From NCBI GenBank assembly GCA_023055355.1, contig JALJCS010000028.1:3472418-3536417 (forward strand): 64,000 nt of DNA. The letters run 5' to 3'. Positions 31,950-46,075 of the stretch are shown one piece after another. Each line of letters opens with the position of its first letter. Positions within the stretch are counted from its first letter, which is position 1. Source of the stretch: Agelaius tricolor. Taxonomy: Eukaryota > Chordata > Aves > Passeriformes > Icteridae. Under the pieces are notes generated by a model. That model searched no databases. It was not told where the DNA came from and saw nothing but the letters and a program-made list of their open reading frames with translations. A program made the position numbers and the translations under genes.

Positions 31950-33239
31950 TTGAGCCCTTGGGTCACTGCCAGCACCAGCTGCTTCAGGACACCGCGATCG
32001 GCGATGGCAGAGCCACCCCATCATCGATAGTGGAGAAAGCGTGGAAAAAAAGGGAAAAAAAGGGACAGATGGGGCTGAAGAAACAACAGAATGGAGCCCA
32101 GTCTGGCCAGGAAGCAGAGACTGGGGAAGAGTGAGGGGCAGAACCGGCACAAACCCCCCAGGAGGCGTTTGCTCTGCTGGCAGTGAAGACTTTCCCATTC
32201 AATCCCAGTCACTGCTCCAGGACCAATCCTTTGGATTAAATACAGCCAACCCTGTGATTGTTTTTTGGTTTGGTGTGCAGAAATCACTTAATTCAAACCA
32301 CAGCCAGAGTCTGGCCATGACCAAGGTTTTGGCACAACTCTTAATTCAAGGTGCTCCTGCTCGGATGTGAGAAATCTTTGTTATCCAGAGCAGTGTTTTA
32401 ACAAATACCCACGGGATTGTTGGTGTGGGGATGCCATTGGGAGGAGGGAGGTTGAAAAATGCCCTGGGTGAAGACTGCTTGTCCCCAAAAATATGCCAGC
32501 ACTAAGAAGTTTCTCCAATTCATTCACCACAATGCCAACAAACCCCACGGCTTCGGTACAAGCAGCCCCAGGAACAAGCCATTAACTAATGTTTCTAATT
32601 GCTTTACATCCCTGTGGCTCATTCTTTGATCAGAGCTTTCACTCTGTTTCCTCATCAGCTGTGATTTCTAACCTGCTGTTTGTACCCTTCTCACAGGGCT
32701 GGGAACAATTTAGGCCATTTCTATATGAATTTTTTAACTCCCAGTTAAAGGTAGCACACTGAGACAGCAGCTGAAAAGAATAAATTCAATGGAGCTGTTT
32801 CCTCCCTTTCTGTGTGACTCCCCTCCTCACAGCTCTTTGCAGCAGCGCGTTGGAGACTGTCAGGGACCATTGGCATCACTGCCTGGGCACGGCAGAGTGG
32901 GGAGGAGGTGAGCTCTGAGGGCAGGTGCTGCTCTGGGGAGCAGGGCCAGGGGTTTCAGCTGGGATTTTTGTCCTCACTGATCACTGACAAGGGGAGAAGA
33001 GGATCAGCAAGAGGTTCCAACAGAGCTTTTTTTCCCACTCACCTTTGTCTCCAGAGAAACCAGGGAAGAAAAAGGTCAGGAGTTGGTCCAACTACAGAGC
33101 TTGGCAGTGGCTCAGGCTAAATCACGCTGGCTTTGAACAAAGATCTGCCTCTGCAGCAATCCGTGGTGACTGCATTCCCTCCTCTCTACCTTTCCAGGAG
33201 GAGAAGCTGGGGTGAGGAGAATGGACACAGAAGGCAGGC
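31950..33239. other. SH2D5-HP1BP3 intergenic sequence
   Basis: Unique, mixed-composition DNA between the SH2D5 upstream CpG block and the HP1BP3 3' end. I see no exon, RNA gene or repeat family in it. Confidence 0.5.
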
Positions 33240-33256
33240 CTGGAATCTAGTTTCAT

Positions 33257-33262
33257 TTTATT
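33257..33262 (-). terminator. HP1BP3: HP1BP3 polyadenylation signal (AATAAA)
   Basis: TTTATT on the plus strand lies about 840 bp past the HP1BP3 stop. The intervening 3' UTR (about 33240-34104) is A/T-rich, with a poly-A stretch near 33970-34005. Confidence 0.6.
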
Positions 33263-34104
33263 TTAGCAAACCGCATGTTCTTCACTTATCAACATCTCTA
33301 CATTAGCAATTGTATAGCTCTCCAACTTCTCTTTAAAAAAGGGTAAACAAGAGGTGAGAAACTCAGGCTGTTCATCTCTTAAAAACATTTGAAAGTTGGA
33401 TTCAAGAAGACTTTGATATATTTTGGTTTTAAGGTAACAGATGTGGCGTGGAAACACTAATTCAAATCACCCGCCTACCCGAGAGCTGCCCCTTTTGGAG
33501 CCCCTCTGGCACCAGACCCTCAGGAGACGCCCAGGATCCGACTGAGCAGCCAGCCCTGGGGCTGTGGCTGAGGAGAGCAGCACCTCGGGGCTCAGTGCAA
33601 GTGCTGTCTGTACACAGCTCCCTCATGGGAGCACCAAGGACCTCGGCATGCAGGGATCTAGGCAGGACTCCTCTGCCACGGCACCTTCTCAGTAAAGAAT
33701 CAATTCCCCTGATCATCCCGTTCCTGCTGTCTAAAGGTATAAAGATCTTCTCTGAAGAATTGTTTTAAAAGCCAACCCTCCCCCCCCGAAACCCACGTGG
33801 AATACCATAAATGTACAGATTAGAGACGTCCTAGAAAAGTCCTAAAATTATTGCAGAAAGTAAAGATGACTCGTTCCAGGGGAGGGGCAGGCACGAGGCA
33901 CAGCATCGAGATCTAACGAATGCTCGGGTTGGTTTGATTTAGTTTTCAGCTTTTCCCCCCATCATTCAAGAAAAAAAAAATTAAAAAATTAAAAAAAAAA
34001 AATTAAAGAAGTGTTTAAGCATCAGAACTAAAATACAAATGCACGTTGACTTATAAAACAAGATTGTGGATTTGACCATGGGATTCCCTGACATTGGAAA
34101 CATT

Positions 34105-37100
34105 TTACTTTTTTGCCCGGAGAGATTTCCTCATGGTGGATTTGCCCTTGGCAGAGGGTTTCACTTCCTTCCTCCCACTGGCTGCTGGTTTCTTGGAGGA
34201 GCTGCCACTGGAGGCTTTCTTGATGGCTGGGGCTGCTGGTTTGGCTTTCTTAGCAGGGGTTTTCACCTTGGGAGGGGGCTTTGCTTTGCCCCGGCGGGCG
34301 GTTGGGGTTTTCCTTGGCTTGGGTTTGGATTCTCTTCGCTTCATCGGAGGGGCCCTGCTCCGGGATTTGGGGGGTGGTCTCTTCTGCATCCTGTCAGGAA
34401 GAGACAGCACAGGAGCTCAGTGGAGGCACAAACGGTACCCAGAGCAGAGCTGCTGTCAGCAATTTGCATAAATGAAGCACATCTTGGCATCCCTGTCCTT
34501 TGCCAGCACATTCCATGAGCTAAATCCCAAAGAGCAAGAGCTCCTCTGGTAGCTCTACACTGAGCACCTCCCATCCCCACAGAGCTGCCAGCTGCCAACC
34601 CCTTTGTTAGGCAAATAAACATATAAATAATGACAGTGAATCAGTTAGCTGTCAGAACAATTAAGAGCCTTAAACACTATCTCTCCTCTCTAAATGGGAT
34701 TTTATTACTTAACAAACACTCATATTAAGTCCAAATTCTGAGTGAGGCAGGTCCCATATCTGGCTAAAGAGCTGCAAATAATTAGTGTAGGGAAGAATTC
34801 TTTTAAGGCAACAATAAATACAAAAAGTTCCATGTGAAACATCACATTTCTAAAGCAGGAGACTAAAGGCAACATAAAGAATAAACACAGGAGAAAAGAG
34901 GAAGGCTTCAAATTATGGAACGGGGGAGGTCAGTGCCTCTGGAATAAGGAATGACTAGAAACTTCTGCCAATACCTGTGAGCAACAGCCCTGTGGAGAGG
35001 TGGCCACAGCAAGAGACACACCTGAGCACTCTACAGCTGTGACCAACACTTGTTTCATCCAAAGGAGCCCACTCATCTCTCATGCTGCCATACCTCTTCT
35101 TTGGTGGTGGCTCTTCCTCCTCAGACTCTTCCTCTTCAGATTCTTCTTCCTCCTCAGATTCCTCCTCTTCTTCCTCATCAGATTCCTCAGAATCCTCATC
35201 CTGCTGCTTCTCTGGATAGAGCACATCTGGGCTACAAGAGGGGTCTGGTCAGAGTCTGATTTGCTTTTAAGGTACAACTCCAGGGTAGGCAACCCCTGGG
35301 TGACCCTGGCTCTCCTCTAAGGTTACAGCTTTAGCCCAGTCCAGAAATACCTCCAGGAATTCTGTGATTGCTGCTGTCCCAAACCAAGGTTATTTAGTCT
35401 CTGCAATGGCAGAAACATGACAGCCTGGGAATGTACCAGCCCTAAGCTGTCTCTTCTCCATTTCCCCTTTTTTCCTATCCCTCATTGCTCCTTCCCTGCA
35501 AACCCAGGGAAGGATCCCCTTTGGCAGGATCAGACTCCAGCAGCTGAGCATGGCTGAAGCTGTGGGGGCTCACATGTGCAATAAAGGGAGCTGGGAGCAG
35601 CACTTCAATGACTGTGCTGCCATTTGGCTCTTCCTGGGACACCAAGGCCTCATCCCAGGGCTCCACATCCTCCTTCTTCCCTCCTCTCCTCTCTTAAGGA
35701 AGGAACAGCTGGGTCCTGCTCCTTAGGAGCATCCTGGCATGGAGAACCCACCCCACTCCTCCCTGCTCAGGTGAATTGGTTTTAGCACAGAACACTTAAA
35801 TAGCCCAGCCTGCAACAAAAGCAGCACAACAGACAGACTACGTGAGAACATGGAGCCCTACTACTGCTCTTAAAAGCTTCCCTTGCTAATGAAGTCAGCT
35901 TCCTGTTCACCCAAGTAATGCCATTATCCAGAGCAAGGGTGACAATGTGGCAGTTCACCAGTGAGCAAACCCTCCATAACCCCCCTGTAAATAGGAGGTT
36001 GGCTCATGAACACCAGCTCTGACACCTGAGCTCTGCAAAACTCCTGAACATCATTTTACAGACAAGCTCTTTACCTGGGATAATAAGGGAAGCAAAGCTG
36101 AAAGGTTCCACTGAAGCCCTTCCCAGAAATTTGCTCCATCCAGCCATTCTTCTCACATTTCTGCAGGGTTCTCTTCAGTAGATGCACTGTGAAAAAGAAA
36201 TCAGAGAAAGGTTGTGTTACTATCTTTAGCCTCTTGTCTGATCTTACTGTTCTCTACTGTGCCCTCTGAAATCAGAGCTGGAGTCAGGATGGGAAATCCT
36301 CTCAGTCAATTTGAGCAAGATACAAGATATTGTTCCTGAGCACCTGGTGAGAGTGGCCTTAAACTCCCCAAAGGAAGAAGTTGAGAACATTGCACGTTTC
36401 TGATGTCCTGATCATGGGATGCTCCTTCATGAGTCATTCAAGTCATTCAATGTAACTACTTCTGTCCAAATTTAACCCAGGTCTCAGAATGTCATCTAAA
36501 GTGTGTTTTAAAAACAGCCTTTTACCCTGGTTTTGATCTCCTCATGTTCTAAATGTTGTATGTGCTGCATCTTTACCCACACTGTGGTTTGCTTTTTGTT
36601 TTGCTCTTTAAAGGGTAACACATTTGCTCTAGAAATACAACAAATGAACTTCTTATTCCAGTCTTCTATTCCAGACTTTGATTCCAGCCATCCCATTGTG
36701 TACTGTGTAAGAACTGAAACTCAAACTGTGCAAGTACAGGGGATCTTTGTCTCTGGCAAAGGGCTTGGGTTGTTTACTCAGTTCAGAACCATTTTCAGCT
36801 TGAATTAGAGGGGCCATTTACATATTGAGCTTCCAGGAAAAAACAAGGTTCACTCTCTAGCACGTTCCAAAGTTTTTATAACACAAGGCTGGTTTCACTC
36901 TGGGTGTCAAAGGTCAATAACAGCACATAAGGGATTTGCCTCCAGTCAAGTCCCAGCTCTGCAGTGAGCCATAAACTGGAGGGGAGAGCAGAGCTCTGCT
37001 CTGCAGTGTGCGCCCGCCTGCTTTTCACATCTCACCAGATCTTCCTCCGGTTCTCTCAGAACAAAGCAGAGATCATCAAAATTCCTTTTATGTAACGGAA

Positions 37101-40100
37101 GGAGAAAGAAAACAACAGATTGCAAGCTGAGATTTCCTTCTCGGCCTTGCAGGAGTGACAAGCACTGCAGGCTGCTCAACACAGGCCCTAAGGACCAGGG
37201 ACATTTCCAATGGTCCTGAAAATAAACCATGCAAGGGCTTAGGAAGCCTGGAACCTCTTTTCCCTGCCCTGAGATTATGAAGTCTCACTCAGCATCAATT
37301 TCTAATTGGCAGAAGGCCTCAGGGCAGCTTCTTCAGCCCTGGAACCTGTGCTGTGTAACAGCAGCAGTCAGTAACCCTGCACCAAACAGCTGTGCTGATG
37401 CTGTGCTCCAGGTAAAGACTGTGGGATCAGAAATCTCTCTGCTCCTAAGGAACAGCACCAGCTCAGTGACACCACAGGAACAAACTGACCTATGTCCAGG
37501 TTTGAGCAGAGACCATTGGGACCTCAGCCTGTCTCTATGGACCCCCAGCATCAACCAACTGCATGGGGGCTCAGCCCAAACAACCCAAATAAGCCACCAG
37601 AACATCTGCTTGAAAGCCTCTGCTCAGGCCAAAGTCAAACCAGACATTAGTGTCACTCCTGGGAACAAAGACATGCCAAATCTCCCTTCCAAATAAAATA
37701 CAATTGGTTTTTCTCCTTATTTGCTTGACCTTTTAAAAATCAGATGCAAAGTAGGGCCTCAAACAAATCAGTAAGAGAGGTGCTCGTGAATTTTTTAAAA
37801 AAGTTAAACTACACAAGTTCTCTCAATAAAAAGCAATTAGGAACTGCATTGATGCCAAGCTGCTGTCCCTTTCAAAGCAGAGAGATATGAAATCAACTTG
37901 GTGATTTAAGAACAATAAAGTACTTAAATACTGTTCCCCCTTCCTGGCTATAGACAAGAGAATTGTGCATTCTGTCTCAGGAACTGCCTTGAAAGCGACT
38001 GATGGGAGCTAAAACCCCAGAGCATCTCTGCAGCACAAAGGGCTGAGCAGCTGCAGCTCCCAGAGCAGTTTAAAGCTCTGCAAGCTCAACAGAGCAGTTT
38101 AAAGGTGCTGCACAGGCACATCTGCAGCTGCAGGACTCTTTCAGCATGCAGAATAGAAGTGATCCAGGGATCAGTACTTTACCCTGCAAGTTGGAGTTGG
38201 TCCCTGGGTAATTTTCCAGGATATACTTCTTCAGCGCTGTGGTGGAGCAGGTCTTCGGTTCGTTCATGGCCGCAATAGCAGACAGGATGGCATCTTCCAT
38301 CAGAGTCCCACCCAGCAGGGGCTTCTCCCCTGATTTCTTCAGCTATTTTCCAAGGAGGAAGAGAAAAGCATCAAGACAAAATTCTCCCAAACCAGGTCAG
38401 GACAAGCTCCTCTGCACCAGGTGGGTCGGCGCTCCTGCATTAGCACAGATACGTTTAATATTAAAACACTGCACAGGGAACGCTGCTCTCCCAGCTGTAG
38501 GTGGGAGGACAGGCACAGTTAGTCACTGGCCTGGGGGGCTTTATCAGCAACACCTCACCCCAGCCCCCAAATACACTGCAAGGATGTGGCAGTCTAAGGG
38601 CCTATTGCTCAGGGGAGGAAAGAAAGCAAAATAAATCACTTCTTCCTCCATCCCACGGACCAAATGTACCCAAGAGAGTTCTGTGGCACACACATGAGTA
38701 AAAGATGTTGCAAGCATCTGGGGTACCTGCTGCACTTCCAGTGAGGGAAGGAAAGGAAAGCTTACCCCACCAGCTCCCTACTGTGCTGGTGAGTCAGAGC
38801 TGAGCAGTGCATGCAGCACACTCAGCAAGGGAACAGGGAGACACAGAGGAGAACAAGAGTCCTACTGGACAAGTGCTGAGCATGCCAGACTGCTGAAGGA
38901 AGGGCAGCCCAGGGAAACCAGGGGACAGGGCGTAGTGACTGACATCCGAGGCTTGTGCTCAACAAGGATGAACCCAGTCTCTGACCTGGAATGTCCCAGA
39001 TGCTCCCTTCCCTGTGATCTGCTCTAACTGGCCCTTCTCTACAGCTCTCTGCAGGGCGTTCTTCAGCAGCTGGGGTCTGAAACACAGGAGGAGAAAGCTT
39101 TACTGACACACACTGACAGCTCCAAAAACAAACAGAGAAACAGCACTTGCAGATGTGAGCAGAGCAGCATTTAGAGTGTTTGCCTACATGCAGACACTTG
39201 AAATGGAGACCTGTCAGCAAGGCTCATTGCCTGGGCAGAAGGTGGCACCACGCTGGGAGCTGAGCGGTAGCACGGGCTCGGTGTCCTGGCAAGAACCCAC
39301 TCACCTTGAGCAGCACATTTGGATGTGGTGGGCACTCAGCTCACAGGCAAACAAGGGCTGACAAAACCCTGATACAGATGACACACAGGGTTTTCCTAGT
39401 TTTGCTTGTCAAGCCTCAACTCGCTCTGTACAGGTCAGCTCAGAGATTGCTGCACGTCTGTGCTGGCTAAAGCATCCAGATCAAGGGGCACAGGACCCCA
39501 GGAGAACCCTCCACATTCAGGCAGTTAAAGGGATGTGGGTGTGGTTAAGGGGTACAGAGCAGAGCTGCTGGTGGTGTCAGGGACACAAGAAAAGGCACAG
39601 CTTTTCCTCAAGCTTTCTCACAGGCCCTGCAACTCAGAGCAGCAGCTGGCTTAAATACCAGATTGAATCATTGCAAAGGGAGATAGAACCAGAGGAGGGC
39701 CCAGTTTCCCCAGCCCTCTGCTTGCTAAAGCAACTCCAGCACTTACCTTATATCTACTTTGAGTTTGGGGTAGTACTGGGACACGTATTTCTTGATCAGG
39801 CTGTAAGAAGCTTCCTTGGGCTCACAGAGGCGGGTGAAGGCCAGTGGCAGGACATCCTCCAGCTTCACCTGCTGCTCTGTGCTCAGGGCTGAAGTGCTTT
39901 TCTGGAACACACACACACTTGCATGCATCAGCAGGGCCCAAAACTCTGGGTGTCCGAACCAGCAATGCACATGTGGGGATAAGTACTCCTGACCTGGAAA
40001 CTCAGGAGCTGTAAGGCAGCTCTTTAACAACTTAAAACAATTTGGAGCTTAAGAGATATACAGAAAATCTGTCTGAATTTTCATAGGAGTTTTAGAAAAG

Positions 40101-43100
40101 CTTTACAAATAAAACTTGCTAAGTACCGAACGTCTGTACTTTGAATTATTTCCTTCCTCTTGCTATAGATGTTTTCCTCTGCCACACTTCAGTGAGACAG
40201 AAGAAAAATCATAGAATCACAGAATTATTCAGTCTGGAAAAGCCTTCCAAGATCATCAAGTTCAAACATTAACCCAGCACTGACATATTCACCACCAGAC
40301 CATGTCCTCAAGTGCCACATCTACAGGTTTTTTGAAGACTTCCAGGCATGGTGACTCCCTGGATCCCCTGTGCCAATGCTTTACAACCCTTTCTGTGAAG
40401 ATGATGACACATGCTGACACAAAACTTAAAACATAGCAAAGACAGAACCTGCTTACACAAATCAAGTCTTCCCCTTCCCCAAAATGAACAGCTAAACAGG
40501 AGTCCTTTTTTTTTTTTTTTAAATAACACAATAAAATCCTGATTGAAGCCAAGCCAATGTTCCATTCTGAGTTTTTCTCCACCTCTTTTGTTACTATGAG
40601 AGGGGATGATCAGGGAAAAATAGACTGTTCTTTATACAGAAAATGTGCTGAAGTTCAGTGATTTGATGCTGAACAGCAGCTCTGCAAACAGTGCAATGGG
40701 AGAGGGAGCTGCTCCCCTGCCAGCCAAATTCATCCAAAACATTTATTTTGCTGCAACACAGAGAAAGTAACTAGAAACAAAGACACCCATGTGCTGCTGA
40801 GAGAGGTGGTGTGTCAGCAGGTATTGGCTGCCTTGCTCACACTTGTGGAGCCAGTGGGTGAACTGCAATTCATTTCCTTCAGGGCCCTCTACCAAGTTCA
40901 GTTTCAGGGCTTTTGGTCTCCCCAGGAGGCAGGAGATGACCACCAAGGTGTTCCATGTCTAATCCCAAGGGATTGGCAATTCCAGCTAAACATTTTGTAA
41001 CTGCAGCATTAGGAATGTGTTTCACATCCTCAACACAGCATGGAGTGGAGATCAGAAGTGCTGGAACCACAACTAACTGTGAAGCTCAACAAACCATCCC
41101 CTTCCCCAAAACCACTAAGCATCAGCAGCTTCCTTCCAGAAGCCTGAGGATATTTTCTTCTTCCTCCCTCTGTCCTCACAGCTGATGGGAAAACATTCCC
41201 CTCAGTCCTAAAGACTGGAGTCTCCCCTTTACCCACACAACAGATAAACACACACAGCAGTAGCATAAAACTTTCTTCCAATACCTGAGAGGCATTTCTC
41301 TCTGCCCAGTAAAGACAGAAGAGTTTCATGGTTATTCAGTTTTCTGTCTCTGAACCAAAGCCTAGGGGGTCAATGTAAACATTTTAAAACTGAGATTTTG
41401 ATCATTTGACTTGGGTTTCATTCCTCACAGTAGCTTTCTGATACCAGTGGGATGGGTGTCTTAATTGCTGTACTTGGGGAGAAAAAGCCCAGGAAGGAGA
41501 AGAACATTGGGTTGAGAACACGGGGTAAGGTACATGTGTTTCAGTGCAGTACATTTCAGAGTATTGTTTCAAATGATCCATCTTACCTTTCTGTCTCTGG
41601 ATTTTGGAACAGTTTTTCCTGCATTAGACACCACCACAAAGCTGCCAGAAGCTCCCTTTCCTTTCACCTGGTTCAAGAGAAAGTCAACTGCAGTCTTTAA
41701 CAGAGTAACTCAGATTATTAACAACCTGAGAGGAACTCATCATGATGCAGATTTTGAATGCACTGTCACCCTGCAGTGGGTTTTCATGGCAGAGGCCTGA
41801 CTTGAACCCACTGAAACTTCAGTAAGATAGAAACTGCAGCCAGACACTGGGACATTGCTGTGCTGAGCAGGATATCCTGACATAAAACACAGGCAAAAAT
41901 GACAGTGCTAAACCCCACACTGCTGCAGAAGTGGCACTGCTAGGCTCATGTGCTGCTGCAATGCTGTGTGACACAACACCCAGAAAGAGCAGGAATTGCA
42001 CAAAACCCAACGGTGCCAGGCATGCACCTGACACAACAGGGCTGAAATCAGAGCAGTGACAGAGGTTGAAGAACCTCCACAAGGGAGAACACACTCATTC
42101 CACAGACCTTCTAAAGGAGTTAAGGAATTCCTATGCAGTTCCCACAATCATGGAATAGTTTTGGCTGGAGGGGATCTTAAAGATCACCCAGCTCTACCCC
42201 TGCCATGGGCAGGGACACTTCCACAATCCCAGGCTGCTCTGAGCCTGTCCAACCTGGCCTTGGACACTGCCAGGGATCCAGGGGCAGCCCCAGCTGCTCT
42301 GGGCACCCTGTGCCAGGGCCTGCCCACCCTCACAGGGAAGGATCATTTTCCAACACCTCATCTAACTCTGTCCTCTGAAGCCATTCCCCCTTGTCCTGGC
42401 ACTCCAGGGCCTTGGAAATAGTCCCTCTTCAGCAATGCCATCTCCAGTGCTGCTCCACAAAGCAGCTCTTACCTGCCTAATGATTCCTCTCTCCAGCTCC
42501 CTTTTCAGTGCTTGCTTCAGGAGGTATCCCCTCCTCTCCAGCTCCAGGGAAGGGTATTTGTGGATGATGTATTTCCGTATTGCCACCACCGAGGCACCGC
42601 TCTTCTGAAAGCAGGCCTGGAACAGACACAAAACATGAGAAACCACCCACACTGGAATTATCCTGAGGGGGGTGAAGGAACAGAGATTGCACTGATGCAC
42701 ACAGGCCACCACAGGATGCCAGGGCTGGCCTTTTCCCCACTGTGAATCAAGTATAAAACATGATTAACAAAATACTGAACTTTTCTGAGTAGCTGAAGAG
42801 CAACACAAACAACACAAAAGCAGCACAGCAAGCACATATCTACTACTCCCCTGCTCTGAAGCTCTCACACAGAATGGCTTAAAATACAAAATAGTCACTT
42901 TTTGGCAATGCTGCACAACTGATTTACTAACACTTTATTAATGCCAGACTGAGTAATCATTAAATTGGAACAACCTGCCAATTTTTTTTTTTAAGGAGAT
43001 GGAGGATTAACATCAGTAAACAAGCAAAACCTAAGATATTTTGAAGATAGATGGAAAGGCCATCTTGCAATTAAGGCTGGTGGAGTCCAGGCCTCCTCTG

Positions 43101-46075
43101 AAGGGAGTGACCAAGCCTTGAGGGGAGAGCAGCAGCACAGCTACAACAGCAGAGATCTCCTCTTCCAGTCAGGAGGGATTGAATAAACCAAGACCAAGTA
43201 AACCAAGAGTCTGGAATGCAGGTTTACAGTATCTCTGTCTGTACTGAGTTAGAGTAAGTTCATGCTAAAAGAAAACACATGTATCAAATAGATGGATGAA
43301 TCCAGGTAAATGAAGTTAAATGTGGCTAAGAGGCACAGCAAACAAAATTATGACAGCAATCAACCAGGTTATGCCATCTTAGCTGTTCCTCATAATGTGA
43401 TTAGGGAGGGAAACAAATTCTAAAGAAATCAGCTACAGGGCCCCTCACCATCCTCATGGACTCACATGTCAGGCTTCCAGGACAAGCACACCCATCTTAC
43501 ACACTCAGCTTCCTGCTAACACACAGCAGGGAGCTGAAATCGTGTGGTTTAGAAGACAAATGGAATAAAAAGTCCATTAGTGTCCTGCCCACCTTGATGG
43601 CCTCAGTTAGAATGGCATCCATCTTGGGCCGGGAGGTGGCTGCCATCTGGGTCTGCTTCTGTGCCCGAGCCAGCTGGCTGGCAGAGAGCGTGGCCCACGC
43701 AGGGATGGTCTTCTTCACCTTCTTCTCCTTCTCCTTGGCCTGATCCTTCTCCCTTAGGGAAAATGCACAGCAATAGTAAGACAAAAGGAACTAAGACAAG
43801 AACAACAACAACAACAAAAAGCCCAGAAAATCTGACATTATTTAATGTAACTTAAGGGCTACTTTGATGTTTCTATTAGTAAAAAGAGAAACCTTGTGTT
43901 GGTATTCAGCTTCACATGTTTGAGAACAGCAGCTCCATGTGATCAGGAGCTTCTTCCTTAGAAGCATCTTAAGGAGAGGCACCCTAAGGCACTCATTTTC
44001 CTTCTCTCTCCCACTGTCTTTTCTCTCTATGGGGCCTGACTTCCTTCAGAATCCTACCCAAATCCCCAAATTCAGCACGAGGTAAGCCTTACTCCTTTTT
44101 GGTTTCTTCTGAGGGCTTTGTTTCCTCCTTCCCTTCATTCTCAGGTTCCTTTGGCTGTTCTGCTTCACTGGATGCAGCAGGCAGGGTTTCAGTCTCTTGC
44201 TCCTCTCCAACAGAGGCAGATTCCTCAGAGGTGACTTCTGCATCTAGAAAATGTGAAAAAGCATCAAGTTACCATCCAAACCCAGCTTTTATTCTTTAGG
44301 GAGGTAGAGGGAACAAAAGCCAAACTTAAGAACACACCCCCCTAATTATTTCCCACCAATTTATTTTCACTAACTTAAAAGTGTTATTTAAAAGCAATTT
44401 AAAAAGTGAAGAGAAGTACTGAAACGAACTTGAACAAAGATGCAATCAGCCCTCAAATGCCAGAATAACTGCAAACAACATCATGCAACATTTTCACAAT
44501 TAACCACTTCCAACAGTGTTCTCCTCTTAACTCCCCAAGCTGCTGTTGCAGACAGGCCTGGGATTCTAAGAAGCAGCTTTGCTTATGACCCAGTTGTTTC
44601 CAAACACAAAAGCACCTGAAGGATAATTACAATTCCATCACATTTTCCCAGACTTGGCAAAGCTTTGGGTGGCACGTGCATTGGCAGGAGCACTTGTATA
44701 TCACAAGGATCAAATCCAGGAAATAAAAAATCCATGAAAGTACATTTAGCTGAGAACAGGCCTTAGACTGGGCTGCCTACTACATAAAATGCATATAAAC
44801 TTAAATTCCACACTCTTTGGATAAATAACTGCCCACCAACGCTGCTCTGAGCAGCTTAAGCATTTCTGATCCATTCCTGTGCAGTTTTCCCACGAAGGCC
44901 TTTAAAATGCACAGTGAATTAAGAGTCAGTTTTGTAGGTAGATTTTTTACTTGTGTCACCAAAAAGGACAAAGTCAGTGAAACCAACTGACTGTAGGAGT
45001 GAAATGACACATTCTGGGACACTGAGGCCAAGCTGCTAAGAGCACTCATGTTAATGTCAGGCTAGATTGCAGGACACGTTGTGGTGAAACATTTTTGCTC
45101 AGAAAAAATAGAGAAAAAAACATGGAATACTCTGTTTTTCTATTCATTAACTGCACCTTTTGATCTCAAACCATCTTTCTGATGCTACTGAAATTTCATA
45201 ATTTCTTTACCCTCAAGGATGTGCAAACTTAAAAGGGACAATATTTAGCCATATTTTCACGTCTGGAGTGACACAGGGTATAAAAGACAAAACAAGTGGG
45301 TTCAGACTGAAAACAATGTCTGCAAAACACCAATCCTGGCAAAGCCTGTGACAGGGAGCCGAACATTAATAATATTTCCATCCTGGCTGTAGGGTTTCCA
45401 GGGGTTTCAGAGCCAGCCTGTGTTTGGATACCCAGGAGCCCCCTGTGGGAGGGAGCAGGGCTGTACCTGCTTTGACCTCTTCCCCTTCGGCAGGTTTGCT
45501 TTTGGGAGGAGTTTCTCGGGAAGAAGCGTTCACCGAGCGGCGGATCGGCATCGTGTCGTCTTCCACTTTCTACAAAAAGCACGTGAAAATCAGCACAGAT
45601 GCTGCAAAGAACTGGAAAGTTTTGAAATGGGATTAAAGTAAATCAAAGCAGCATAAGTAGAAATATTCTGGTTTGGATTTTTTAGGATGTTAAAAGACAG
45701 TAGGCCTCAAATCGGCTTCTTCAAAGCATACTAGGAGAGGATAGGTCCACATTTTATGGTTATAAAAGAAATCATTTCAATTCCAAATTAAATGAGATGA
45801 GCATTTGAGCATTTTGACAGGCACATCATCTCAGGGAAAGCAGGGAAGGGGAAGCAGAGTTTGTTAGACTCCCAGTTTCCTAGAAGCAGGGCAGAAAGAG
45901 CACTGAGTAACCTTGAGCAGGACTGGAAGCCAAGGACTGATCCAAGGGCAAGCTTGGAGAAAGGGCCAGCCCCTACCTCACTTAACTTGTCCGTGTGGAT
46001 CAGCTGAGCTCCCGTTAGGAGTGGAAGCGCCTTATGATGCACGGCGCATTCAGCTTCAGACAGATCAGTCGACAT
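34105..46075 (-). CDS. HP1BP3: Heterochromatin protein 1-binding protein 3 (HP1BP3), 12 coding exons
   Basis: HP1BP3 is a nuclear linker-histone-like protein that compacts chromatin and associates with HP1. Exons: 45977-46075, 45467-45569, 44093-44243, 43593-43752, 42473-42616, 41587-41667, 39747-39901, 38986-39076, 38183-38342, 36075-36186, 35094-35231, 34105-34390. All borders and phases agree; 1680 bp give 559 aa (human 553). The start is ATG 46073-46075 (MSTDLSEAE), with an acceptor 12 bp upstream at 46087. Three H1/H5 globular domains: about aa 158-233 (KMDAILTEAIK, KYIIHKYPSLE, GKGASGSF), 255-328 (LPLAFTRLCEPKEASYSLIK, GKGASGTF) and 338-412 (LSAIAAMNEPKTCSTTALKK, GKGFSGTF). Then an acidic stretch, about aa 430-458, and a Lys/Pro/Arg-rich tail ending KSTMRKSLRAKK. 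The N-terminal third is Glu-rich and disordered. The human PxVxL-type site reads QQVKL here. Intact. Confidence 0.97.
40205..40420 (-). mobile_element. CR1 LINE fragment in HP1BP3 intron 6
   Basis: Starts ATCATAGAATCACAGAATTA and continues through CCAAGATCATCAAGTTCAA and CTCAAGTGCCACATCTACA, the reverse complement of a CR1 3' end. It is more diverged than the KIF17-region copies. Confidence 0.75.
42148..42420 (-). mobile_element. CR1 LINE fragment in HP1BP3 intron 5
   Basis: Reverse-oriented CR1: ATCATGGAATAGTTTTGGCT, CCCTGCCATGGGCAGGGACA, CCTGTCCAACCTGGCCTTGG, then the 5'-ward GCCTGCCCACCCTCACAGGG. It is about 270 bp and ends about 50 bp from HP1BP3 exon 5. Confidence 0.85.
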
